Part shown: piece by piece, positions 38,442-46,438 of the stretch
Position numbering within the stretch: position 1 is the first letter of the stretch
Layout: each line of letters begins with the position of its first letter
Source of the DNA: Albimonas donghaensis
GTDB taxonomy: Bacteria > Pseudomonadota > Alphaproteobacteria > Rhodobacterales > Rhodobacteraceae
DNA length: 64,000 nt
Assembly: GCF_900106695.1 (NCBI RefSeq)
Contig: NZ_FNMZ01000001.1
Span: 1,390,842-1,454,841 of the forward strand
Direction: 5' to 3'
The notes under the pieces: generated by a model
The model's input: only the letters and a program-made list of their open reading frames with translations
The model's database searches: none
Told to the model about the DNA's origin: nothing
Program-made: the position numbers and the translations under genes

Positions 38442-40465
38442 CCCACGCCCACCTGCACGAGGTCCGCTGGCTGGCCCCCCAGCCCATGTGGCGGCAGTCG
38501 CCCGCCGCCGCCAACGGCGCGCCCGCGCGCCCCGCGATCCTGCGCTTCGCCTCCGACGCCTTCATGGAGGAGCTGATCGCGGCGATGGAGACCCGGCCCG
38601 AGCAGCTTCCCGCATGGCTCGCCCGGCCCGAGACCTGGCGCGCCCCGATGCCGGGACCGGACGTGGCGGGGCTGGCGACGCAGGCGCCGGTGTCGGAGAC
38701 ACGGCGCCGCCTGACCCGCATCGCCCGCGGGCGGGGGGCGGGGGGCGCCCTGCCGGTTCCCGCCGCGCCCGACCCGGCGCCGGAGCCCCTGAAGCTTTAT
38801 CAACCCGCGCAGGGGCGGTTCTACCTGGTGGCGGCGAGCCTGGTGTGCCAGCTCCCCGGCCTGCCCGACCGCGCCATCGAGCGTGGAAACCAGGAGAGCG
38901 CCGGTTGGCTGCTGCGCCGGCTGGTCCCCGCCGTCGCCGGGACAGTGCCGGACCCCGAGGACCCCGCCACCGCCGAATACGCCTGGACCGCCGCGCCCGG
39001 CGTGCAGGGCGGCTACGCCTGGACCCGCATCCCGACCGAGGCCGGCCGCGCCCGCATCCAGCCGGAGGAGGAGCGTCAGGCCCTGTTCCCCCTGACCTGG
39101 AAGGCCGGCGCGGGGGCCGAGACCGGGCGCGCCCGCCGGATGCTCGCCGGCATGATCCCGGTGGCCAAGCGCGAGGCCTATCTCGCCGCCCCGATGCGCG
39201 AGCCCGACGCGCCGCTGCCGGGATCGTCCACGCCCGTTGCCTCCGCCGACCCGGCCGACGACCCGCGCACGCTGCTGTTCCGGCAGGAGGTCATGGCGCC
39301 CTGGATCAACCTGCATGATTCCGCGCTGGTGCAGGCGCGCGCGCTGCTCGACGACACGTCCGCCGACGGCCGCCCCGCCGCCCGCGACCTGATGCGCCGC
39401 GCCCGCGCCCAGGCGCAGACCGCCGGCTGGTTCCTGCTGCTGGATCTCGCGACCTTCCTTCAGACGCACATGCCCCGGGTCTGGGACGCGCTGACCGGCG
39501 GCGCGCCCGCCCCCGCGCTCACCGCCGCCGAGACCGCCCTGCGCGACGCGCTCGCCGACACGCGGATGACCGACGAACTGGTCGACGCGCTGGGCGACGC
39601 CCATGGCGGCCACGACATCCCCCAGACCCTGCCCGAGGCGCTGGAGGCCATCACCGCCCCCGGCGTGGCCGAGGCGCTGGAGGCCGCGCAGATCGAGCTG
39701 GACCTGACCCTCGCCGCGGGAACCGACGGCTGGCCGGGCTTCCTGTGGATGCCCGCCCATCCCGCGGTGGCGATGGATTTCAGCCCGCTGGGCTCGCCCT
39801 CCGCCGCGCCGCTGCTGGCCGGCCCCTACCCGCCGCTGGACTTCGACGCGGAAAGCTCCATCGAGGCGCTGGCCGCCCTCGTCGCCGCCGCCCTGCCCGC
39901 GACCCCCGCGGCGCCCTTGCCGGAGCTGTCTCCGCCCCCCGCCGGGGTCAATGCGGGAGAGGACGCCTGGTATGTCATCCGCTGCGCCTATGAACGCCCC
40001 AACTGCCAGGGCTTCGCGCGTCCGGCGATCTCGCGCCCCTCCGCGCCGTTCCGGATGGCGAGCTTCTTCGACGCCGACGCGCCGACCCGCCCCATCCGCA
40101 TCCCCATGCCGCTCGACATCTCTCCCGGCGCGCTGCGGCGCTACAAGAAGGGGGCGGGCTTCGTGCTGTCGGACATGTTCTGCGGACAGATGGGCGCGAT
40201 GCGCAAGCTGACCTTCGTGGACCTGGTGCTGTCGGTCCTGCCCTGGCCCTTCCACAAGGACCTGCCCACGCCCTCCCCCGCGCCCTGCGCCGACGGCGGC
40301 TCGAACCCGTTCGGGCTGTTCATCTCGATCTCCATCCCCATCGTCACGATCTGCGCCTTCGTGCTGATGATCATCATGGTCACCCTGTTCGACCTGATCT
40401 TCCGCTGGCTGCCCTGGCTGATCGTGGCCTTCCCCATTCCCGGCCTGAGGGGCAAGAAGCCATGA
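38435..40465 (+). CDS. Injection-system protein with a C-terminal membrane anchor
   Basis: A 676-residue protein starting MVAHAHLHEVRWLAPQPMW and overlapping the spike gene by seven bases. The soluble part has the segments FYLVAASLVCQLPGLPDRAI, DAWYVIRCAYERPNC and FVLSDMFCGQMGAM. The end is strongly hydrophobic: helix 1 at about 627-652 (around SIPIVTICAFVLMIIMVTLF) and a second segment at 654-670, finishing RGKKP. The position is where Afp has small hub and tip genes. It probably tethers or docks the particle at a membrane; membrane proteins of this kind are reported for Streptomyces CIS (CisA), but homology is unverified. Confidence 0.82.
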   Translation: MVAHAHLHEVRWLAPQPMWRQSPAAANGAPARPAILRFASDAFMEELIAAMETRPEQLPAWLARPETWRAPMPGPDVAGLATQAPVSETRRRLTRIARGRGAGGALPVPAAPDPAPEPLKLYQPAQGRFYLVAASLVCQLPGLPDRAIERGNQESAGWLLRRLVPAVAGTVPDPEDPATAEYAWTAAPGVQGGYAWTRIPTEAGRARIQPEEERQALFPLTWKAGAGAETGRARRMLAGMIPVAKREAYLAAPMREPDAPLPGSSTPVASADPADDPRTLLFRQEVMAPWINLHDSALVQARALLDDTSADGRPAARDLMRRARAQAQTAGWFLLLDLATFLQTHMPRVWDALTGGAPAPALTAAETALRDALADTRMTDELVDALGDAHGGHDIPQTLPEALEAITAPGVAEALEAAQIELDLTLAAGTDGWPGFLWMPAHPAVAMDFSPLGSPSAAPLLAGPYPPLDFDAESSIEALAALVAAALPATPAAPLPELSPPPAGVNAGEDAWYVIRCAYERPNCQGFARPAISRPSAPFRMASFFDADAPTRPIRIPMPLDISPGALRRYKKGAGFVLSDMFCGQMGAMRKLTFVDLVLSVLPWPFHKDLPTPSPAPCADGGSNPFGLFISISIPIVTICAFVLMIIMVTLFDLIFRWLPWLIVAFPIPGLRGKKP

Positions 40466-40854
40466 CCGCCACCGGACGCGCGCTGGGCCGCGGGATCGCC
40501 TTCCCGCCCCGCATCGACGAAGAGGGCCGCATGGCCTGGTCGGAGGGCGTGGAGAACATCCGCGAGTCGATCCGCATCATCCTGACCACCGAGCGGCTGG
40601 AGCGCGTCATGCTTCCCGCCTTCGGGGCCGGGCTGAAGCGGTTCCTGTTCCGCCCCGACACCGCCGCCACCCACCGCCTGATCGAGGAGGCCATCGCCCA
40701 GACGCTCAAGCGCTGGGAACGCCGGATCGAGGTCGAGAGCGTGCGCGTCGAAACCGATCCGCGCGCGCCGCAGGCGGTGCTCGCCACCCTCCGCTATCGC
40801 CTCGTGCGCGACGGCAGCCGCGAAGAGATGCGGCTCGGCGTCCAGCTCGGCTGA
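40462..40854 (+). CDS. Baseplate wedge protein gp25-like (Afp9/Pvc9-like)
   Basis: A 130-residue GPW/gp25 family protein. The family core is GRGIAFPPRIDEEGRMAWSE, ENIRESIRIILTTERLERVM and LPAFGAGLKRFLFRP, the last including the conserved sheath-initiating surface. It overlaps the membrane-anchored gene by ATGA and precedes the J-like gene by 14 bases, the same order as Afp9 to Afp11 but without an Afp10-like PAAR gene. Confidence 0.95.
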   Translation: MTATGRALGRGIAFPPRIDEEGRMAWSEGVENIRESIRIILTTERLERVMLPAFGAGLKRFLFRPDTAATHRLIEEAIAQTLKRWERRIEVESVRVETDPRAPQAVLATLRYRLVRDGSREEMRLGVQLG

Positions 40855-40868
40855 CAGGAGCGTTCCCC

Positions 40869-43115
40869 ATGCCCCTCCCCGATCCCGTCCTCGATCCGCG
40901 CGGCTACCGCGAGATCCTCAACGAGACGATCCGCCGGATCCCGGCGCACAACCCCGAATGGACCAACCATTCGGACAGCGATCCGGGCATCACCCTGCTG
41001 CAGCTTTTCGCCTTCATGGCGGAAAGCGTGATCTACCGCGCCAACCGCATCCCCGAGCGCAACCGGCTGAAATTCCTCCGCCTGCTGGGGGTGACCCTGC
41101 GCCCGGCTTCCTCCGCCCGCGGGCTGGTCGCCTTCTCCCGACCCGCCGGGCCGCTGGAGGCCGCGACGCTTTCGGGCGGCGTCGCGCTGACCGCCGCGCG
41201 CATCCCCTTCCGCACCGAGGCCGGGCTCGACGTGCTGCCGATCGAGGCGGGGGTCTTCTACAAGCGCCGCCTGACCGGGGACGAGCGCGACGCGGCGGAG
41301 GAGACCTGGGCCGATCTCTACGCCTCCTTCCAGTCGCCGCCGGGGGATGTGACGAGCCTCGATTTCTATGAAACGCGGGAGATGACGGCCCCCAGGGCCG
41401 GGGTCACGCTGGACGCGCTCGACGTCTCGGGCGGGACGGTGGACGGGCTGTGGCTGGCGCTGTTCGCCCGGCGCGGAGAGGATCCCGACGACGCCCGCCG
41501 GGCGCTGGAGGGCAAGACCCTGTCGCTCGGCCTGCTGCCGGCGCTGGACCTCGACGCCCGCGTGATCGAGCCCGACCGCGCCCTGCGCGACGAGACCCGC
41601 GAGGCGCTGGTGTTCGAGATGCCCAATCCCGACGCCCCCGCCGGGTCCGGCCCCGCCTATCGCCGGATCCCCGCCGCCGCCGACGCCGACCCGCTGACCC
41701 ATCCGGCGGTGATCGAGCTGACGCTGGGCGACGCCGACACCCTGCGCACATGGGAGGCGCTGGAGCCGCTCGAAGCCGGCTCCGGCGACTATCCCCCGCC
41801 GCTGGATGACGAGGCGCGGGCGGCGCGGCTGATCACCTGGATCCGGGTGCGCCTGCCCGCCGATGCCTCCGGCGCCGGCGGCCAGCCCGCCTTCCGCGCC
41901 TCATGGCTGGGGATCAACGCCGCCGCGGTCACCCAGCGCGCCCGCGTGACCGCCGAACTGCTCGCCCCCGGCGACGGAGAGCCCGACCAGGCCGCGACGC
42001 TCGCCAACACGCCCGTCATCCCCGACAGCCTGCGCCTGACGGTGAATGGCGAGGTCTGGTCGCGCATCGACGACCTCGCCGCCGCGCCGCCCGAGGGGGG
42101 CGGAACCTCCGCCGCCGCCCTTGTCGCCGGCCCGACCGACCCCGCGCCCTACGCGCCGCCGGCGGAGGCCGCGGCGAAGGTCTTCACGCTCGACCCCGAA
42201 AGCGGGGAGATCCGCTTCGGAACCGGCCTCGCCGGCGCCCGCCCGCCCCGCGGCGCGGTGATCCTCGCGGCCTATGACCATGGCGGCGGGCCGGAGGGGC
42301 GGGTGGGGATCGGCGCGATCTCCAGGGGGGAGCTGCCTTCGGGGGTCAAGGTCTCCAACCCCGCGCCCACCTGGGGCGGCGCGGCCGGAGAGACCGTGGC
42401 CCAGGCCGAGGCCCGCATCCCCGGTTTCCTCGCCCATCGCGACCGGCTGGTGACCGAGCCCGACTTCCGCGCCATCGCCGAGGCGACGCCGGGGGTGGAT
42501 ATCGGGCGGGTGGAGATCCTGCCCCTGCTGCATCCCGACCAGCCGACCGATGCCGCGCCGGGCGTGGTGACGGTGCTGGTGATCCCCGCCGACGATCCCC
42601 GCAATCCGCGGGCGCCGAAACCCGACCGGCTGTTTCTGGACGCGGTGGTGCGCCATCTGTGCCCGCGCCGGCTGGTGACGACGGAACTGCATGTGCTCGG
42701 CCCGGATTACGTGGACGTGATGGTTTCGGTCGCCGTGGACGTGGCGCCGGGCCGGGCCCGCGCCCCGGTGCGCGAAGCGGTGAAGGCGGCGATCGAGACC
42801 TTCCTCTCGCCCCTGACCGGGGGGCATGACGGCGGCGGCTGGCCGCTGGGCCGGGCCGTGGACGCGGCCGAGCTGCTGGTGGTCGCCGCCCGTGTCGAGG
42901 GGGTGCAGCGGGTCGGCGGGCTGCTGCTGGGCGACGCTGCGGGCCCGCGGGCGACGCCGCTGACGCTGGGCCCGCTGCAGCTCCCCCGCCTCGCCGCCTT
43001 CTCCGCGGCGACGGAGGGCGACCCGACCCCGCTCGACGCGCTGACCGGAACCGCGCCCTCGGGCGTGGCCGGCCCGAACGCGACCCCGATCCCCGTCGTG
43101 CCGGACCTGTGCTGA
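40869..43115 (+). CDS. Baseplate J-like protein (Afp11/Pvc11-like)
   Basis: A 748-residue baseplate wedge protein. The N-terminus has the family pattern RRIPAHNPEWTNHSDSDPGI, TLLQLFAFMAESVIYRANRI and RLKFLRLLGVTLRPA. The second half has the J-like core (VAQAEARIPGFLAHRDRLVT, DFRAIAEATPGVDIGRVEIL, LCPRRLVTTELHVLGPDYVD). CAGGAG precedes the start. It forms the wedge triangles that open on contact. Confidence 0.95.
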   Translation: MPLPDPVLDPRGYREILNETIRRIPAHNPEWTNHSDSDPGITLLQLFAFMAESVIYRANRIPERNRLKFLRLLGVTLRPASSARGLVAFSRPAGPLEAATLSGGVALTAARIPFRTEAGLDVLPIEAGVFYKRRLTGDERDAAEETWADLYASFQSPPGDVTSLDFYETREMTAPRAGVTLDALDVSGGTVDGLWLALFARRGEDPDDARRALEGKTLSLGLLPALDLDARVIEPDRALRDETREALVFEMPNPDAPAGSGPAYRRIPAAADADPLTHPAVIELTLGDADTLRTWEALEPLEAGSGDYPPPLDDEARAARLITWIRVRLPADASGAGGQPAFRASWLGINAAAVTQRARVTAELLAPGDGEPDQAATLANTPVIPDSLRLTVNGEVWSRIDDLAAAPPEGGGTSAAALVAGPTDPAPYAPPAEAAAKVFTLDPESGEIRFGTGLAGARPPRGAVILAAYDHGGGPEGRVGIGAISRGELPSGVKVSNPAPTWGGAAGETVAQAEARIPGFLAHRDRLVTEPDFRAIAEATPGVDIGRVEILPLLHPDQPTDAAPGVVTVLVIPADDPRNPRAPKPDRLFLDAVVRHLCPRRLVTTELHVLGPDYVDVMVSVAVDVAPGRARAPVREAVKAAIETFLSPLTGGHDGGGWPLGRAVDAAELLVVAARVEGVQRVGGLLLGDAAGPRATPLTLGPLQLPRLAAFSAATEGDPTPLDALTGTAPSGVAGPNATPIPVVPDLC

Positions 43116-43480
43116 TGCCCCAAGCCCTCGCTCCCTGCCCGCCTCAGCACGCGCCCGCCCCCGCGCCTTCCGCATGGCCCGGCCCTGCGCGCGCAGGGGC
43201 CGCCTCCTGCGCCGCGTTCTCCGCCGCGACGCCTGACGCCCCCGCCCCCCGGTCCCCGCGCGGGCGCCGAAGGGGCGGGCCGCCGCACCCAGATCCTCGT
43301 CCCGCCCGACGCCGCGGGCGCCGCTTGCCCGCAGACCGGCCCGGGCGCGCGCGCTTCGGCCCGGGAGCCCGCGCATCCGGCCGGATCCTCGCGCGCGGCG
43401 TCTCTCGCTCTCCGGATTCGTCGACGACGCCGGTCTTTCCCTCCCGCCCCGCGGCCCGCGCCGCGGCGGCCGTCCGCTGA
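43115..43480 (+). CDS. Pro/Ala/Arg-rich stretch in the operon, possible disordered protein
   Basis: Between the J-like and tail-I-like genes 374 bases hold no recognised gene. One frame starts with an ATG sharing its A with the J-like stop (TGATG) and ends nine bases before the next gene, giving 121 residues rich in Pro, Ala and Arg (MPQALAPCPPQHAPAPAPSA). The junctions look like the operon's real ones, but GC-rich DNA often yields such frames and no fold is visible. Translation is uncertain. Confidence 0.3.
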   Translation: MPQALAPCPPQHAPAPAPSAWPGPARAGAASCAAFSAATPDAPAPRSPRGRRRGGPPHPDPRPARRRGRRLPADRPGRARFGPGARASGRILARGVSRSPDSSTTPVFPSRPAARAAAAVR

Positions 43481-43489
43481 GGTCCCGCC

Positions 43490-46438
43490 ATGGACGCCAA
43501 CGGAACCCGCTTCTCCCTGCGCTACGGCGCCGCCGATTGGGCCGAGCCGCTGGCCGCGCCCGGCAGCCGCGACGTGGCCTTCGACGCCCGCGACGGCGCC
43601 GTGGCGCTGGCCGAGGTCGCCCGCCTGATCCCCGTCCCCGACAGCGCCGCCGCCCTGACCGAGGCCGAACGCCGCGGCGCCGACCGCGACCGCTTCGGGT
43701 CCTGGTACTGGATCGACGCCGACCGCCGCCGCATCCGCATCGCCCGCGGAACCGCCCCGGCCGCCGATTTCTGGAGCGTCGACCAGCTCGACGCCCCCGC
43801 CTGCCCGCCGGAAGAGGCCGACGCGGACGACCTCTTCGCCCCCGCTCTCCCCCCGACGCCCGCGCATGGCGACATGCGCCTGTCCGGTCTCTGCGTCACC
43901 ACCGGCGACTATCTCGCGGTCGGCACGCTGCGCCCGGCGGGGCTGCTGGTCTTCGACCTCCACGGCTCCGGCCCGCCCTTCCACCGGACCTGGCCGGAGG
44001 AGGCCCGGTTCCGCCCCTTCGACTTCGAGGCCACGCCGGACGGCGGCCTGGTGATCCTGGAACGCGCGCTCGACCTCGACCCGCCTGACCCTGATGCCGA
44101 CCCCGACCCCGGCCCCCGCCACCGCCGGCTCGACGCCCGCTTCCGCCCGGTCCCCACCGGCGCCGACCTGACCCTGGCCCCCGAGGCGCAGGCCCTGTTC
44201 CGCGTCCCCGGCGCGCCCCCGGAGACCCGCCCCGAGCTGACCTTCCCCGAGGCCTGGCCCGCCGATCTCGGCTCCCCCGCCCCGGTGCTCGCCCCCCGCG
44301 CCATCTGCGCGCTGCCCGACGGCGGGGTGCTGGTGCTCGACACGCCGCAGAGCGGCCCGTCCTCCATCGCCCGTTTCGACGGGGATCAGCCGCGGGGCGA
44401 GGTGGTTCTGGACGCCGCCCTGCTGGCCTTCATGCTGGGCGAGGGCGCGGCGATCCGGGCCCATGACATGGCCTTCCTGCCCGATCCCGACCAGCCTCCG
44501 GGGCCGGAGTTCGCCGGAGACCTGGCGGTCGCCTCCGAGACCGGCGACCAGGCCTTTCGCTTCCGGCTGACCGGGGACGCGGACGGGTTCGCGCTGGCAT
44601 TGCTGCCCGACCACCTGCCGCTGCGCCGCTTCGCGGGCCGGGGGATCGTGGCGGCGGCGGGGCGCGCGCATTACGACCTGGACGAGCGCTGGCTGCCCAT
44701 CGCCGCCCGCCCCCAGCGCCGCCACCGCGCGGACGGGGTCGTGGCCGGGCTGATCTTCGACGGGCGCGCTCCGGGCTGCGTCTGGCACCGGCTGGTCTTC
44801 GACGGCCGCCTGCCCGAGGGCGCCTCGCTGACCGTCGAGAGCCGCGCCGCCGACGACCCCGCGACGCTGGCCGACGCCGAATGGCGGACCGAGCCCGCCC
44901 CGATCCGCCGCGGCGGCGGGCCGGAGACCCCGCCCCGCCTGCCCTTCGGCCCGGACGGAACCGTCCTGCCCGCCACCTGCGGCGGCTCTCCCGACCGGGC
45001 CGGCACGTTCGAGACCCTGTTCCAGGCCGCCGCCGGCCGCTGGCTGGAACTGCGCCTGACGCTGGCGGGGGGCGGGCGCGTGTCGCCGCGCATCCAGGCG
45101 CTGCGGGTGCATTACCCGCGCTTCTCCTACCTGGAGCGCTACCTGCCCGACGCTTATCGCGAGGACCCCGTCTCCGCCGCCTTCCTCGACCGGTTCCTGG
45201 CCAATCCCGAGGGCATGTTCACCACGCTGGAGGACCGGGTGGCCGCGGCCGAGACCCTGTTCGACACCCGCACCGCCGCGCCCGGTCACCTGGACTGGCT
45301 CGCCGGCTGGCTGGGCGCGACGCTGGACCCGGACTGGGAGGACTGGCGCCGGCGGCTGTTCATCGACAACGCCGAGCTGCTGTTCCGCTGGCGGGGCACC
45401 GTGCCGGGCCTGCGGGCGCTGCTGTCGGTGGCGGTGGACGACTGCCCGGATCTCGACGCGCTCGCCGCCCTGCGGGCCGGGCGCCCGGCGCTGGACGACC
45501 GGCCGGGGCGGGAGATCCGGGTGGTGGAATCCTTCCTCCTGCGCCGCTTCGGCGGGGTCGAGCTGGGCGATCCGGGCGGAGAGACCGCGGCCCCCGGCCT
45601 CGCCTTCGCCGCCGAGGGCGCGCCCTACGCCCCCGAACAGGGCGCGGGCCCGCTGCATGACGCCTGGCGGGATTACGTGACCGGCCTCCACGCCCCCGAT
45701 CCCGCACCGGCCTCCGACGAGGCGCGGGAGGCGGAGACCCTTGCCGCCGTCGCCGCCGCCTGGGGGCGGCCGCTGAATTCGCTCTCCGCGCTCGCCCTGT
45801 CGCCGGTGGTCCCGGCCTCGGCCGGGGAGGCCGCCGACTGGCGCGCCTTCCTCGCCGGGCCGGTGGGCTTCGTCCACGCCGCGGTCGCGCAATCCGACGC
45901 CCCGGCCTGGCGCGGGTTCCTGGAACGTCGCTACGGCGCCGTCTCCCGGCTCAACGCCGCCTGGCAGCGGCTGGGAGACGCCGCCTTCCCCGGCTTCGCC
46001 GCCATCCCCCTGCCCGCCGAAGGCGACTATCCCGCCGCCGGCGCGCGGCTGGAGGACTGGCTGGGCTTCGTCACCTCCGCCCTGCCCATCGCGCGGGCGG
46101 CGCACCGGTTCTCGGTGCTGGTCCCCGCCGCGCCGGGCGAGCCCCCCTCCGCCCGGTCCCTGAAGGTCGAGCGGGTGCGCGCGCTGGTGGCGCGCGAAAA
46201 GCCCGCCCACGCCGCCTTCGACGTCCGCCCGTTCTGGGCGCTGTTCCGGGTCGGGGACGCCCGGCTCGGCATCGACACCACGCTGGGCGAAAGCGCCCGC
46301 TTCGCCGCCATCGAACTCGGCCGCTCCGCGCTGGCCGAAGGCAATCTCGCCTGGGGCCTGCCCTGGACCGCGCCCGATCGTCGGGTGGTGGGACGGGACG
46401 CGCCCGGGCCGACGACAACCGGGGAGACGAGACCATGA
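43490..46438 (+). CDS. Tail-protein-I-like baseplate protein (Afp12/Pvc12-like)
   Basis: A 982-residue protein. Residues 1-540 are beta-rich with repeated Asp/Gly turns and may form a propeller-like platform. From about 548 the tail-protein-I pattern appears (SYLERYLPDAYREDPVSAAF, NPEGMFTTLEDRVAAAETLF, LDWLAGWLGATLDPDWEDWR, LFRWRGTVPGLRALLSVAVD). A further domain of about 300 residues follows. It pairs with the J-like protein in the wedge. The stop overlaps the next start by ATGA. Confidence 0.88.
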   Translation: MDANGTRFSLRYGAADWAEPLAAPGSRDVAFDARDGAVALAEVARLIPVPDSAAALTEAERRGADRDRFGSWYWIDADRRRIRIARGTAPAADFWSVDQLDAPACPPEEADADDLFAPALPPTPAHGDMRLSGLCVTTGDYLAVGTLRPAGLLVFDLHGSGPPFHRTWPEEARFRPFDFEATPDGGLVILERALDLDPPDPDADPDPGPRHRRLDARFRPVPTGADLTLAPEAQALFRVPGAPPETRPELTFPEAWPADLGSPAPVLAPRAICALPDGGVLVLDTPQSGPSSIARFDGDQPRGEVVLDAALLAFMLGEGAAIRAHDMAFLPDPDQPPGPEFAGDLAVASETGDQAFRFRLTGDADGFALALLPDHLPLRRFAGRGIVAAAGRAHYDLDERWLPIAARPQRRHRADGVVAGLIFDGRAPGCVWHRLVFDGRLPEGASLTVESRAADDPATLADAEWRTEPAPIRRGGGPETPPRLPFGPDGTVLPATCGGSPDRAGTFETLFQAAAGRWLELRLTLAGGGRVSPRIQALRVHYPRFSYLERYLPDAYREDPVSAAFLDRFLANPEGMFTTLEDRVAAAETLFDTRTAAPGHLDWLAGWLGATLDPDWEDWRRRLFIDNAELLFRWRGTVPGLRALLSVAVDDCPDLDALAALRAGRPALDDRPGREIRVVESFLLRRFGGVELGDPGGETAAPGLAFAAEGAPYAPEQGAGPLHDAWRDYVTGLHAPDPAPASDEAREAETLAAVAAAWGRPLNSLSALALSPVVPASAGEAADWRAFLAGPVGFVHAAVAQSDAPAWRGFLERRYGAVSRLNAAWQRLGDAAFPGFAAIPLPAEGDYPAAGARLEDWLGFVTSALPIARAAHRFSVLVPAAPGEPPSARSLKVERVRALVAREKPAHAAFDVRPFWALFRVGDARLGIDTTLGESARFAAIELGRSALAEGNLAWGLPWTAPDRRVVGRDAPGPTTTGETRP

